The notes under the pieces are model-generated. The model was not told where the DNA came from. It saw only the letters and a list, made by a program, of their open reading frames with translations, and made no database searches. The translations under genes were made by a program, and so were the position numbers. A stretch of 64,000 nucleotides of DNA from a bacterium (lineage in GTDB: Bacteria > Pseudomonadota > Alphaproteobacteria > Rhodobacterales > Rhodobacteraceae): NCBI GenBank assembly GCA_016124195.1, contig WGOE01000004.1, positions 62,001 through 126,000 on the forward strand, written 5' to 3'. Of the stretch, positions 27,648-36,132 are shown piece by piece. Positions within the stretch are counted from its first letter, which is position 1, and each line of letters opens with the position of its first letter.

Positions 27648-28652
27648 ATGTCCTTCTTCAAGAAGCTGAAAGACAAGCTCTTCCGTTCCTCCGACAAGAT
27701 CGGCGAGGGGCTGGAGGCTTTGGTCTCGGATGACAGCGCGCAGGCGCCCTCGGCCGCCGAACGGCCCGCCGCCGAAAAACCCGGTCTGATCGGCCGCCTT
27801 CTGGGCCGCGAAGAGGGGCGCCGCGTCGTCGATGACGCGATGCTGGAAAGCCTCGAGGAATTGCTGATCCAGTCCGACATGGGCGTCGATACCGCGCTGC
27901 GGGTCACGGCCAACATCGCCGAGGGGCGTCTGGGCAAGCGCATCTCGACCGACGAGCTGAAAGAGGCGCTGGCCGGCGAGATCGCCCGCATCATGGAGCC
28001 GGTGGCGCGCCCCTTGCCGCTTTACCCGCAAAAGCCGCAGGTCGTGCTGGTGGTGGGGGTCAACGGTTCGGGCAAGACGACGACGATCGGCAAACTCGCC
28101 AGCCAGTTCAAGGTGGCGGGCAAATCGGTGGTGATCGCGGCCGGCGACACGTTCCGCGCGGCGGCGGTGGAACAGTTGCAGGTCTGGGGCCAGCGCGCGG
28201 GCGTCCCGGTCCTGACCGCGCCCGAGGGGTCCGACCCCGCAAGCCTCGCCTATGACGCGCTGACCAAGGCGCAGGCCGAGGGCGCCGACCTTCTGATGAT
28301 CGACACCGCAGGCCGCCTGCAGAACCGCGCCGACCTGATGGAGGAACTGGCCAAGATCGTCCGCGTCCTGCGCAAGAAGGACCCGAGTGCCCCGCACAAC
28401 ACCCTGTTGGTGCTGGACGCCACCACCGGGCAGAACGCGCTGACCCAGGTCGAGATCTTTCGCAAGATCGCCGATGTCTCGGGCCTCGTGATGACCAAGC
28501 TTGACGGCACGGCGCGCGGCGGGGTGCTGGTGGCGCTGGCCGACAAGTTCGGCCTGCCGATCCATGCCATCGGCGTGGGCGAGCAGATCGACGACCTCGC
28601 CCCCTTTGACCCGCAGGACTTTGCCAACGCGCTGGTCGGACGCGACGCGTGA
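27648..28652 (+). CDS. ftsY: Signal recognition particle receptor FtsY
   Basis: FtsY docks ribosome-SRP complexes at the inner membrane. The ATG at 27648 follows AAAGAGG and gives MSFFKKLKDKLFRSSDKIGE, an amphipathic membrane-targeting helix, and 334 residues. The NG GTPase has G1 GVNGSGKTTTIGKLA, DTAGRLQNRADL and TKLDGTARGGVL. The acidic A domain of enterobacterial FtsY is nearly absent, as is usual in this group. It heads an apparent operon with a DMT transporter and yciB. Confidence 0.96.
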   Translation: MSFFKKLKDKLFRSSDKIGEGLEALVSDDSAQAPSAAERPAAEKPGLIGRLLGREEGRRVVDDAMLESLEELLIQSDMGVDTALRVTANIAEGRLGKRISTDELKEALAGEIARIMEPVARPLPLYPQKPQVVLVVGVNGSGKTTTIGKLASQFKVAGKSVVIAAGDTFRAAAVEQLQVWGQRAGVPVLTAPEGSDPASLAYDALTKAQAEGADLLMIDTAGRLQNRADLMEELAKIVRVLRKKDPSAPHNTLLVLDATTGQNALTQVEIFRKIADVSGLVMTKLDGTARGGVLVALADKFGLPIHAIGVGEQIDDLAPFDPQDFANALVGRDA

Positions 28653-28658
28653 TCTGAG

Positions 28659-29558
28659 ATGACCGCCTGGCTTCTGTCCCTGGTCGGCACGCCGGCCGGC
28701 CATCACCTTGCCATCGGTCTGGCGCTGTTGGCGGCGGTGCTGCATGCGCTTTTCGGCGCGCTGCAGAAGGGGCGCGACGATCCCTGGCTGTCGCGCGCCG
28801 CGATCGACGCGAGCTATGGGCTGATGGCACTGCCCTTCGTGCTGTTCGTCGTGCCCTGGCCCGAGCCGCGGATGTGGCCGATCTTTGCCGGAGCCGTCGT
28901 GATCCATGCCGGATATAAAAGCGTGCAGGCCATGACCTATGTGCGCGCGCCCTATACCGTGGTCTATCCGGTGGTACGCGGCACCGGGCCCTTCTTCACC
29001 GTGCTGTTTGCCGGCGCGGTCTTTGGCGAGTATTACGGCACGCTGCAATGGCTGGGCCTTGCGCTCCTGGTTGCGGGGATCTTCGGGCTTGCGGCCCATT
29101 CCCTCTGGCAGTTGGGCGACCGCGCGGCGAGCCTTTTGCCGGCGCTGGGTCTGGCCTTTGTCACGGGCGGCTTCGTGGCGCTTTACACGACCTATGACGC
29201 CTGGGGCATCCGGGCGGCGGCCGACCCTTTCACTTTTCTGGCCTGGTTCTTCCTGCTCGACAGCTTTTTCATTCCGGCACTGACCTGGCGGCGCTGGTCG
29301 GGGCTGCCCGCCCATCGCATCGCCCCTTTGGTCAGGCGCGGCGTTCTGGGGGCGATCGTGGCCTATTTCTCGTTCGGCTCGGTCATGATGGCGACGCGGC
29401 TGGACAACGTGGGCGAGGCTGCGGCCCTGCGCGAAACCTCGACCGTGTTTGCGGCCTTGATCGGCAGGCTGGTTCTGGGCGAGAAGGTGGGGCCGCTGCG
29501 CGGCGCCCTGATGGGATTGATCGCACTGGGTGCGGTCGTGATGGAGGGAACCAGATGA
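28659..29558 (+). CDS. DMT superfamily (EamA-type) transporter
   Basis: The 299-residue protein has about ten hydrophobic segments in two related halves, as in drug/metabolite transporters; FFTVLFAGAVFGEYYGTLQWLG in the first half and FAALIGRLVLGEKVG in the second are the matching EamA signatures. The substrate is unknown. It starts six bases after ftsY and its stop overlaps the yciB start by four bases (ATGA), so the three genes are co-translated. Confidence 0.88.
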   Translation: MTAWLLSLVGTPAGHHLAIGLALLAAVLHALFGALQKGRDDPWLSRAAIDASYGLMALPFVLFVVPWPEPRMWPIFAGAVVIHAGYKSVQAMTYVRAPYTVVYPVVRGTGPFFTVLFAGAVFGEYYGTLQWLGLALLVAGIFGLAAHSLWQLGDRAASLLPALGLAFVTGGFVALYTTYDAWGIRAAADPFTFLAWFFLLDSFFIPALTWRRWSGLPAHRIAPLVRRGVLGAIVAYFSFGSVMMATRLDNVGEAAALRETSTVFAALIGRLVLGEKVGPLRGALMGLIALGAVVMEGTR

Positions 29559-30193
29559 GCGATCCGAAGGCCAAGGGCCCCGGGACCTATGACAACCGGC
29601 TGAAACTGGCGCTGGAATATGCCCCGCTCGTGCTGTTCATGCTGGGCTACTGGTTTCTCAAGGACAAGAGCCTGACGCTGGGCGGGCAGACCTATTCGGG
29701 GTTCATCGTCTCGACCGCGGTTTTCGTGGTGGTCTTCGTGATCTCGATCTTTGGCCTCTGGCGGCTGACCGGGCGGATCGCGCCGATGCAGATCATCACG
29801 CTGGTCGTGGTGCTGTTCATGGGCGGGCTGACGGTGTGGTTCAACGACCCGCATTTCATCAAGATGAAGCCGACGATCATCTATGTCTTCTTCGCGGCGG
29901 CGCTGGGGGTGGGTCTCTTGCAGGGCAAATCCTATCTGCGGCTGGTGATGGAGGATGCGCTGCCGATGCAGGCCGAGGGCTGGATGATCCTGACGCGGCG
30001 CATCGCGGTGTTCTTTGCCGGCCTTGCCGTCCTGAACGAGATCGTCTGGCGCAATTTCAGCGACGGCACCTGGGTGATGTTCAAGGCGGTCGGGCTGACG
30101 CTGGCCATGTTCCTGTTTCTCTTGACCCAGGCCAGGTTGCTGGAACGCTATGCCACCCAAAATGCGGAGCCCGCCCCGAAAGACAAAGGCTGA
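29555..30193 (+). CDS. yciB: Inner membrane-spanning protein YciB (IspZ family)
   Basis: The 212-residue polytopic protein matches the septation-protein A/YciB family: LALEYAPLVLFMLGYWF, then FGLWRLTGRIAPMQIIT, DPHFIKMKPTIIYVFFA and LNEIVWRNFSDGTWVMFK. In enterobacteria it affects envelope integrity and division; the mechanism is not settled. Linkage with ftsY is common in alphaproteobacteria. Confidence 0.93.
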   Translation: MSDPKAKGPGTYDNRLKLALEYAPLVLFMLGYWFLKDKSLTLGGQTYSGFIVSTAVFVVVFVISIFGLWRLTGRIAPMQIITLVVVLFMGGLTVWFNDPHFIKMKPTIIYVFFAAALGVGLLQGKSYLRLVMEDALPMQAEGWMILTRRIAVFFAGLAVLNEIVWRNFSDGTWVMFKAVGLTLAMFLFLLTQARLLERYATQNAEPAPKDKG

Positions 30194-30281
30194 TCGCAAT
30201 TCGGTCACATCTCCGCCTGAATTGCGCGGCAGCCTCAATCCTGAGGTCTGCTGGCGCGGCGCAGTAGGGGGGCACCGGGAC

Positions 30282-30914
30282 ATGCTTGACGAAATCTTCG
30301 TGACGATGCGGGCTTTCGTGGCCCTGTTCCAGCGCGGCGGCCGTCTGCCCTGGACCATCCTGATGCCCTTGCTGGTCATGGGCTTTTCCTGGCCGCTGCT
30401 GCGGGTTGTGCTGCCGTCCGAGCGCGAGGCCTTCATGTTCGCCTTCATGCTCGCCATGGGGCTGCGCTTCGTTCTGGCGGCGGACAGCACGATCCAGCGC
30501 CTGCAAAGCCAGATCTCGGGGCGCACCGCGCTGATCATCCTTCTGCTCCTTGGTCCCGGGGTGCTGGGCCTGCTGATCTATTTCGGCGAGCCGATCTGGT
30601 GCCAGCGCTTCCTGAGCCTTTATTTCCTGATCTATGCCTGCCTCTACCTTCTGGATGTCGTAGATGGCCGCCATGCCATGGTGCGGTATTTCCTGTCGGG
30701 CGAGGGGCCCAAGGGGTCCGAGGCGATGATGGGTCGGGTAATGGCGATCTTTTACCTGACGCTGGTCCTGCTGAATGAAACGCTGATCCGGCAAACCTCG
30801 CTTTCGGTCTGGCTGATCTATTTCGGGCTGCTGCCGATCCTGTCGTGCCGGGTGCAGCTGGCGCTGGTGCGCACGGTCGAGGCCGCCCATGCCAATGGCT
30901 TTGGCCGGTTCTGA
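30282..30914 (+). CDS. Polytopic membrane protein of unknown function
   Basis: From the ATG at 30282 (MLDEIFVTMRAFVALF) the protein has 210 residues and about six transmembrane segments, for example LPWTILMPLLVMGFSWPLL and ALIILLLLGPGVLGLLIYFG. The earlier start in the track overlaps yciB and is unlikely. No transporter or enzyme motif is recognised. It may be the last gene of the ftsY operon; a family B hairpin follows 12 bases after its stop. Confidence 0.75.
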   Translation: MLDEIFVTMRAFVALFQRGGRLPWTILMPLLVMGFSWPLLRVVLPSEREAFMFAFMLAMGLRFVLAADSTIQRLQSQISGRTALIILLLLGPGVLGLLIYFGEPIWCQRFLSLYFLIYACLYLLDVVDGRHAMVRYFLSGEGPKGSEAMMGRVMAIFYLTLVLLNETLIRQTSLSVWLIYFGLLPILSCRVQLALVRTVEAAHANGFGRF

Positions 30915-30926
30915 GGCACAGCTTGC

Positions 30927-30945
30927 GATTTTTCTGCGAAAAATC
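30927..30945 (+). repeat. GATTTTTC-type hairpin (family B, copy 3)
   Basis: GATTTTTCTGCGAAAAATC is a perfect eight-pair stem with a TGC loop, placed 12 bases after the stop of the preceding membrane-protein gene. It may act as a terminator, although it has no separate U-tract. Confidence 0.7.
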
Positions 30946-30981
30946 CGCTTCCGGTCGCCTTTGCGCGGGCCCTGGCGCGGC

Positions 30982-31008
30982 TTGACCTTGCTGCGTGACA
31001 GCGATAAG
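30982..31008 (+). promoter_or_regulatory. Possible promoter for the metZ leader
   Basis: TTGACC and GATAAG are 15 bases apart, a short spacing, and would start transcription near 31015, immediately before the SAM-II aptamer. Confidence 0.35.
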
Positions 31009-31015
31009 CACGGGG

Positions 31016-31072
31016 CCGTGGCGATTTGTTACCGGATTGCGGGCCACGTTAAACACGCCGCTAAAAAGGTCA
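31016..31072 (+). ncRNA. SAM-II riboswitch aptamer
   Basis: The leader of metZ has every part of the SAM-II (metA motif) consensus in order: P1 stem CGTGGC (31017-31022) with GCCACG (31043-31048), between them GATTTGTTACC and GGATTGC, then GTTAAAC and GCTAAAAAGG. The loop bases ACC can pair with GGT at 31068-31070 to form the pseudoknot. SAM-II switches normally lower expression of methionine synthesis genes when S-adenosylmethionine is plentiful, which agrees with metZ downstream. It is absent from the ORF track because it is non-coding. Confidence 0.88.
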
Positions 31073-31100
31073 GGGCGTCTTCGCGCACCTCCCCCTCCTT

Positions 31101-31136
31101 GCCGGTTCCGCAGATCGCGCGCGCTTGGAGACCGGC
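31101..31136 (+). promoter_or_regulatory. Probable Shine-Dalgarno-sequestering hairpin of the metZ riboswitch
   Basis: GCCGGTTCC (31101-31109) can pair with GGA-G-ACCGGC (31127-31136) with one bulged base. The ribosome site TTGGAG (31125-31130) of metZ would be buried in this stem, which ends three bases before the ATG. This would be an expression platform acting on translation. The pairing is seen in the sequence; the switching role is inferred. Confidence 0.55.
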
Positions 31137-31138
31137 AG

Positions 31139-32320
31139 ATGAGCAAAGACTGGAACACCCGCACCAAACTCGTGCATGAAGGCAGCCGCCGCAGCCAATA
31201 TGGCGAGATGGCCGAGGCGATCTTTCTGACCCAGGGCTTTGCCTATCCCGATGCCGAATCCGCCGAGGCGCGCTTCATCAAGGCGGGAGAAGACGAATTC
31301 GTCTATGCCCGCTATGGCAACCCCACGACGCGGATGTTCGAAGAGCGGATCGCGGCGCTGGAGGGCACCGAGGACGCCTTTGCCACCGCCAGCGGCATGG
31401 CGGCGGTGTCGGGGGCGCTGACCTCGATGCTCAAGGCGGGCGATCATGTGGTGGCCTCGCGCGCGCTGTTCGGGTCGTGCCTTTACATCCTGGAAGAGGT
31501 GCTGACGCGCTACGGCGTCAATGTGACCTTCGTGGACGGCGCCGATCTTGACCAATGGCGCGCGGCGGTCTGGCCGGGCACCAAGGCCGTCTTTTTCGAA
31601 AGCATGTCGAACCCGACGCTGGAACTGGTCGACATCCGTGCCGTGGCCGAGATTGCCCATGCCGGCGGCGCGCTGGTGGTGGTGGACAATGTCTTCGCCA
31701 CGCCGATCTTTTCCAAGGCGGTCGAGCAGGGCGCCGATGTGGTGGTCTATTCCACCACGAAACATATCGACGGGCAGGGCCGCGCCCTGGGCGGCGTGGT
31801 TTGCGGCACGCGGGATTTCATCCGCAAGACGCTGGAACCCTACATGAAGCACACCGGCGGATCGATCTCGCCGTTTTCGGCCTGGCTCATGCTGAACGGC
31901 ATGGTGACGCTGGACCTGCGCTGCCGGGCGATGGCAGAGGCGGCGCGCGAGGTGGCCCAGGCGCTGGAGGGGGATGCGCGAATCTCCAAGGTGATCTATC
32001 CTGAACTCGCAAGCCATCCGCAGCACGATCTGGCCATGGCGCAGATGGGGTCGGGCGGCACATTGGTGACCTTTGACCTCAAGGGCGGCAAGGAGGCCGC
32101 CTTCCGCTTCATGAATGCGCTGAAGATCATCAAGATCTCGAACAATCTGGGCGATGCCAAGTCGATCGCCACCCATCCGGCCACCACGACCCATCAGCGG
32201 TTGCCGGCCGATCAGAAGGCCAAGCTGGGCATCACGCCCGGCCTGATCCGGCTGTCGGTCGGGCTGGAGGATACCGCGGACCTGATCGCCGATCTGCGGG
32301 CGGGGCTCGATGCGATCTGA
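31139..32320 (+). CDS. metZ: O-succinylhomoserine sulfhydrylase
   Basis: MetZ makes homocysteine from O-succinylhomoserine and sulfide by PLP chemistry. The ATG at 31139 gives MSKDWNTRTKLVHEGSRRSQ and 393 residues; the 48-codon extension in the track would run through the riboswitch. Family features include QGFAYPDAESAEARF, EFVYARYGNPTTRMFE, and the PLP lysine in VYSTTKHIDGQGR. The SAM-II aptamer upstream independently supports a methionine role over cystathionine synthase activity. Confidence 0.95.
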   Translation: MSKDWNTRTKLVHEGSRRSQYGEMAEAIFLTQGFAYPDAESAEARFIKAGEDEFVYARYGNPTTRMFEERIAALEGTEDAFATASGMAAVSGALTSMLKAGDHVVASRALFGSCLYILEEVLTRYGVNVTFVDGADLDQWRAAVWPGTKAVFFESMSNPTLELVDIRAVAEIAHAGGALVVVDNVFATPIFSKAVEQGADVVVYSTTKHIDGQGRALGGVVCGTRDFIRKTLEPYMKHTGGSISPFSAWLMLNGMVTLDLRCRAMAEAAREVAQALEGDARISKVIYPELASHPQHDLAMAQMGSGGTLVTFDLKGGKEAAFRFMNALKIIKISNNLGDAKSIATHPATTTHQRLPADQKAKLGITPGLIRLSVGLEDTADLIADLRAGLDAI

Positions 32321-32350
32321 AACCCGGTGAGCCCGGGTGCGACCTTGCGT

Positions 32351-32381
32351 CACCGGCCCGCGGAAAAGCCCCGGGCCGGTG
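32351..32381 (+). terminator. Hairpin terminator after metZ
   Basis: CACCGGCCCG pairs perfectly with CGGGCCGGTG over ten bases with an 11-base loop, starting 30 bases after the metZ stop. No U-tract follows, so it may pause or protect the 3' end instead of terminating fully. Confidence 0.6.
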
Positions 32382-32487
32382 ATCCGCAGACGGAACCGGT
32401 TCGTAATACGTCGGTACAGTTTGGTACTTGGGGCTGCCGCCCTATATGCCAGACCAAGCGACATCATTCGGATAAGGAAGCCCGCCC

Positions 32488-33576
32488 ATGAACATCCATG
32501 ATCCCGAGTTTACCCGCAAACCGGGCCGCGAGGAGGCATTGGCCGCTCTGGCAACGCTGAAGCTCTGGGCGGACCGCGCCTCGGAGGCCGATATCGTGGC
32601 GCTGGATCCCTCGATCGGTTCGCTGATCGGTGGCGGCTATCCGGTGATGAGCCGCGATTATCCGGAAAGCTTCGCGGTGGATGCGGCCTACAAGGACAGC
32701 CTGCCCGACCTGCAGAACGGGCCGGCCAGCCTGATCGTGGGCGCCAAGCAGGTCATCCAGCATGTCGGCATTTCGAATTTCCGCCTGCCGATCCGCTACC
32801 GCACCCGCGATGCTGGAGAAGTGATGCTGGAAACCTCGGTCACCGGCACCGTCAGCCTCGAGGCGGAAAAGAAGGGCATCAACATGAGCCGCATCATGCG
32901 GTCTTTCTATGTGCATGCCGAAAGGGAATTTTCCTTCCAGGTGATCGAACACGCGCTGGAAGATTACAAGCGCGACCTGGGCTCGTTCGACGCGCGCATC
33001 CAGATGCGGTTTTCCTTCCCGGTCAAGGTGGACAGCCTGCGGTCCGGTCTGTCGGGCTGGCAGTATTATGACATCGCGCTGGAACTGGTCGACACCGCCG
33101 GAGTGCGCAAGCGGATCGTGCATCTGGATTTCGTCTATTCCTCGACCTGCCCCTGTTCGCTGGAACTGTCCGAACATGCCCGCCGCACGCGGGGCCAACT
33201 GGCCACGCCGCATTCGCAACGCTCGGTCGCGCGGATCTCGGTCGAGGTGGTGGGCGAACAGGTGCTGTGGTTCGAGGACCTGATCGACCTCGCCCGCGCC
33301 GGCGTGCCGACCGAAACGCAAGTGATGGTCAAGCGCGAGGATGAGCAGGCCTTTGCCGAACTGAACGCCGCCAATCCGATCTTTGTCGAGGATGCGGCGC
33401 GCAGCTTCTGCGCCGCCTTGCAGGGCTGCGATCTGATCCGCGACTTCCGCATCGTGGCGAGCCACCAGGAAAGCCTGCACAGCCATGACGCGGTGTCGGT
33501 CCTGACCGAAGGCCCAACCTTTGCCGCCGAAAGCCTGGACCCGCGGCTGTTCGCGAGCCTTTATCACGTGGGCTGA
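32488..33576 (+). CDS. folE2: GTP cyclohydrolase I type IB (FolE2)
   Basis: FolE2 converts GTP to dihydroneopterin triphosphate, the first step of folate synthesis, without the strict zinc need of FolE. The 362-residue protein shows the family features PIRYRTRDAGEVMLE, HAEREFSFQVIEH and the metal-site cysteine in SSTCPCSLELSEHARRT. A ribosome site GATAAGGAAG precedes the ATG. folB and folP lie close by on the other strand. A palindrome GAACCGGTTC at 32393-32402 and a pair of GGTAC repeats lie upstream, but I see no clear Zur box. Confidence 0.95.
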   Translation: MNIHDPEFTRKPGREEALAALATLKLWADRASEADIVALDPSIGSLIGGGYPVMSRDYPESFAVDAAYKDSLPDLQNGPASLIVGAKQVIQHVGISNFRLPIRYRTRDAGEVMLETSVTGTVSLEAEKKGINMSRIMRSFYVHAEREFSFQVIEHALEDYKRDLGSFDARIQMRFSFPVKVDSLRSGLSGWQYYDIALELVDTAGVRKRIVHLDFVYSSTCPCSLELSEHARRTRGQLATPHSQRSVARISVEVVGEQVLWFEDLIDLARAGVPTETQVMVKREDEQAFAELNAANPIFVEDAARSFCAALQGCDLIRDFRIVASHQESLHSHDAVSVLTEGPTFAAESLDPRLFASLYHVG

Positions 33577-33587
33577 GGCGGACAGCG

Positions 33588-33642
33588 CCGGAGGGTTTCA
33601 CACCCTCCGGACCTCCCGTGGAGTATTTTGGCCTGAATGAAG
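33588..33642 (-). repeat. Intergenic element A, copy 3
   Basis: On the minus strand it reads TTCATTCAGG, CCAAAATACTCCACGGGAGGT and then the perfect hairpin CCGGAGGGT / ACCCTCCGG with loop GTGAA. It begins 11 bases after the glmM stop in the same sense and fills the gap to the convergent folE2. Confidence 0.8.
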
Positions 33643-33652
33643 GGGGCGCGCG

Positions 33653-34999
33653 TCAGACGGCGGCGGCTTCGACCGCGCCCACGATCTCGGCCACGACATC
33701 GGAAAGAAGCGCCGGGTCCTCGCATTCGGCCATGACGCGGATCAGGGGTTCGGTGCCGGATTTGCGGATCAGGATGCGGCCCTTGCCAGAGATGCGGGCC
33801 TCGTTGGCAGCGATCGTCTGGCGGACCGAGGCCGCCTCAAGCGGCTTGGCGCCGGCGGCAAAACGCACATTCTGCAAAAGCTGCGGAACGGTTTCGAACT
33901 GGTCGACAAGGCGGCTTGCCGGCTGGCCGGTGCGCGCCATTTCCGCAAGGAACTGCAGGCCGGCGATCAGCCCGTCGCCGGTGGTGGCGTAGTCGGTCAT
34001 CACGATATGGCCCGATTGCTCGCCGCCAAGGTTCCAGCCGCCGCGCCGCATCGCCTCCACGACATAGCGGTCGCCTACGGCGGTACGTTCCAGCCGCAGC
34101 CCGCGCCGGGTCAGAAAGCGTTCGAGGCCGAGGTTCGACATCACGGTCGCCACCAGCGTGCCGCCTTTGAGCCGGCCCTCTTCGGCCCAGCGGTCGGCCA
34201 AAAGCGCCATGATCTGATCGCCATCGGCAACGCGGCCGGTCTCGTCCAGGATCATCACCCGGTCGGCATCACCGTCAAGCGAGATGCCCATATGCGCCCC
34301 ATGCGCCACTACGGCCTCGGCCGCGGTCCGGGTATAGGTGGAGCCGACATGGTCGTTGATATTGGTGCCGTTCGGGGTGACGCCGACCGGAATGACCTCG
34401 GCCCCCAGTTCCCACAGGACCTCGGGCGCGGCCCGGTAGGCGGCACCGTTGGCGCAGTCGATCACGACCTTGAGCCCTTCGAGCGTGCGGCCGGACGGGA
34501 AGGTGGTTTTGACGAATTCCTGATAGCGGCCGCGGCCATCCTCGATCCGCTTGGCGCGGCCGATCCGTTCGGGGGCGGCGGGGATGATTTCGCCCGCCAC
34601 GATGGCCTCGATCTCGGCCTCGGCCTCGTCCGAAAGCTTGAAACCATCGGGCCCGAAGAACTTGATGCCGTTGTCCTGGTGCGGGTTGTGGCTGGCCGAG
34701 ATCATCACGCCAAGATCGGCGCGCATCGACCGGGTGAGGAACCCCACCGCCGGGGTCGGCACCGGACCGAGGAGGAGGACATTCATGCCGGTCGAGGTCA
34801 GGCCCGCGGTCAGCGCGTTCTCCAGCATGTAGCCGGAGAGCCGCGTGTCCTTGCCGATCACCACGCGGTGCGCCGAAGAGCCCTCGCGCCGGAAATAGCG
34901 CCCGGCGGCGGCGCCGAGCCGCAGCGCCATCTCGGCCGTCATGGGATGGCTGTTGGCGCGGCCCCGCACGCCATCGGTGCCAAACAATTTGCGGGTCAT
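33653..34999 (-). CDS. glmM: Phosphoglucosamine mutase
   Basis: GlmM interconverts glucosamine-6-phosphate and glucosamine-1-phosphate for UDP-GlcNAc and cell-wall synthesis. The 448-residue protein begins [19 protein letters not shown]; the phosphoserine loop is [19 protein letters not shown], the metal loop is [11 protein letters not shown], and the sugar and phosphate loops are GGEQSGHI and [14 protein letters not shown]. Its ATG overlaps the folP stop by four bases and is preceded by a strong AGGAGGGG ribosome site. Confidence 0.97.
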   Translation of the reverse strand: MTRKLFGTDGVRGRANSHPMTAEMALRLGAAAGRYFRREGSSAHRVVIGKDTRLSGYMLENALTAGLTSTGMNVLLLGPVPTPAVGFLTRSMRADLGVMISASHNPHQDNGIKFFGPDGFKLSDEAEAEIEAIVAGEIIPAAPERIGRAKRIEDGRGRYQEFVKTTFPSGRTLEGLKVVIDCANGAAYRAAPEVLWELGAEVIPVGVTPNGTNINDHVGSTYTRTAAEAVVAHGAHMGISLDGDADRVMILDETGRVADGDQIMALLADRWAEEGRLKGGTLVATVMSNLGLERFLTRRGLRLERTAVGDRYVVEAMRRGGWNLGGEQSGHIVMTDYATTGDGLIAGLQFLAEMARTGQPASRLVDQFETVPQLLQNVRFAAGAKPLEAASVRQTIAANEARISGKGRILIRKSGTEPLIRVMAECEDPALLSDVVAEIVGAVEAAAV

Positions 35000-36024
35000 G
35001 CCGCCCCTCCTGTGGTGCAGGCCTGCCAGAGCGACAGGGCCTGCCGTGTCTCGGTCACGTCATGGACGCGGATCATCTGGACGCCTTGCGCCACGCCCCA
35101 CAGCGCCACGGCGAGCGAGCCGGGCATGCGCCGCGCGGCCTCGGCCTCGGCGCCGATCGTGCCGATGAAGCGCTTGCGCGAGGCGCCGAGCAGGACCGGC
35201 AGACCAAGGTCGTGAAACAGCGACAGGCGCTGCAACAGGGCAAGGTTATGGGTCAAGGTCTTGCCAAAGCCGATGCCGGGGTCGATGGCGATGCGGTCGT
35301 GGGCGATGCCCGCAGCCTCGGCCTCGGCCACGCGGGTGGCCAGCGCGTCATAGACATCCAACAGCACATCGTCATAGCGCGGATCGTCCTGCATCGTGGC
35401 AGGGGTGGCAATCGAATGCATCAGGATGACGGGCGCGGCGCTTTCCGCGACCAGCGCCGCCATGCCCTTGTCGAACTGCAAGGCGGTCACGTCATTGACC
35501 CATGAGGCCCCGGCCTGCAGGGCTGCGCGGGCCACACCGGCCTTGCGCGTGTCGATGGAAATGGGCAGGTCGAGCCCGCCCTCGCGCAGCGCGCCGATCA
35601 CCGGGGCCGTGCGCAGGGTTTCCTCATCGACCGAAACCTCCGCCGCCCCCGGCCGCGTGCTTTCGCCGCCGATGTCAAGGATGTCGGCGCCCGAAGCCAT
35701 CATCCGCGCCTGCATCACCGCGGCCTCGGGCTTCAGGAACAGCCCGCCATCGGAAAAGCTGTCTGGCGTGACGTTCAAGATGCCCATGATCCGCGGCCGA
35801 TCAAGGCTCAGCCCGCCGAAATCCGGCCGGGGCGCGCAAAGCCTGTCGCGCGCGGCCGCGTCCAGGTCAGAGGCCGCCACGATCCGCGGCTCGGTCCCGC
35901 GCCGCAGCACTTCGACGCGGTCGAACCAGCAGGCCCCGCCCGCAAGGGGCAATGCCCCCGCCGGCCGTTCCACATCGCTCATTGCGATCGGTCGCAGGTA
36001 GTCGCGCAATCGGGCGTCCTTCAT
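34996..36024 (-). CDS. folP: Dihydropteroate synthase
   Basis: FolP joins p-aminobenzoate to dihydropterin pyrophosphate and is the sulfonamide target. Of its 342 residues, the TIM-barrel enzyme occupies about residues 75-335: [53 protein letters not shown] and [12 protein letters not shown]. The first 75 or so residues are a non-catalytic extension that I think is common in this family of bacteria. The start codon lies inside an antisense half copy of element A. It is co-translated with glmM, a pairing seen in many bacteria. Confidence 0.96.
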   Translation of the reverse strand: MKDARLRDYLRPIAMSDVERPAGALPLAGGACWFDRVEVLRRGTEPRIVAASDLDAAARDRLCAPRPDFGGLSLDRPRIMGILNVTPDSFSDGGLFLKPEAAVMQARMMASGADILDIGGESTRPGAAEVSVDEETLRTAPVIGALREGGLDLPISIDTRKAGVARAALQAGASWVNDVTALQFDKGMAALVAESAAPVILMHSIATPATMQDDPRYDDVLLDVYDALATRVAEAEAAGIAHDRIAIDPGIGFGKTLTHNLALLQRLSLFHDLGLPVLLGASRKRFIGTIGAEAEAARRMPGSLAVALWGVAQGVQMIRVHDVTETRQALSLWQACTTGGAA

Positions 36025-36060
36025 TCAGGTCCAAATACTCCGCGGGCGCCTTGGGGGCGC
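36020..36060 (+). repeat. Intergenic element A, half copy overlapping the folP start
   Basis: TTCATTCAGG and CCAAATACTCCGCGGG match the element head, followed by a small GC-rich hairpin, GCGCC / GGCGC, instead of the GTGAA one. It is antisense to the folB-folP transcript, and the CAT within TTCAT is the folP start codon. Confidence 0.55.
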
Positions 36061-36132
36061 AATGCTCCCGGCTGGTCCGCCATCACTGGCTTGCGGAGTA
36101 TGCGCAACGCCCGCGGCCAGCAAGAGCCGCCG

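Noticed and set aside
27411-29315. N-terminal two thirds of the 975-aa minus-strand ORF
   Set aside because: It runs antisense to ftsY and the DMT transporter; only the last 342 residues are a real AlkB-type protein.
32382-32487. Possible Zur operator upstream of folE2
   Set aside because: A GAACCGGTTC palindrome and GGTAC repeats are present, but nothing matches the alphaproteobacterial Zur box closely enough.
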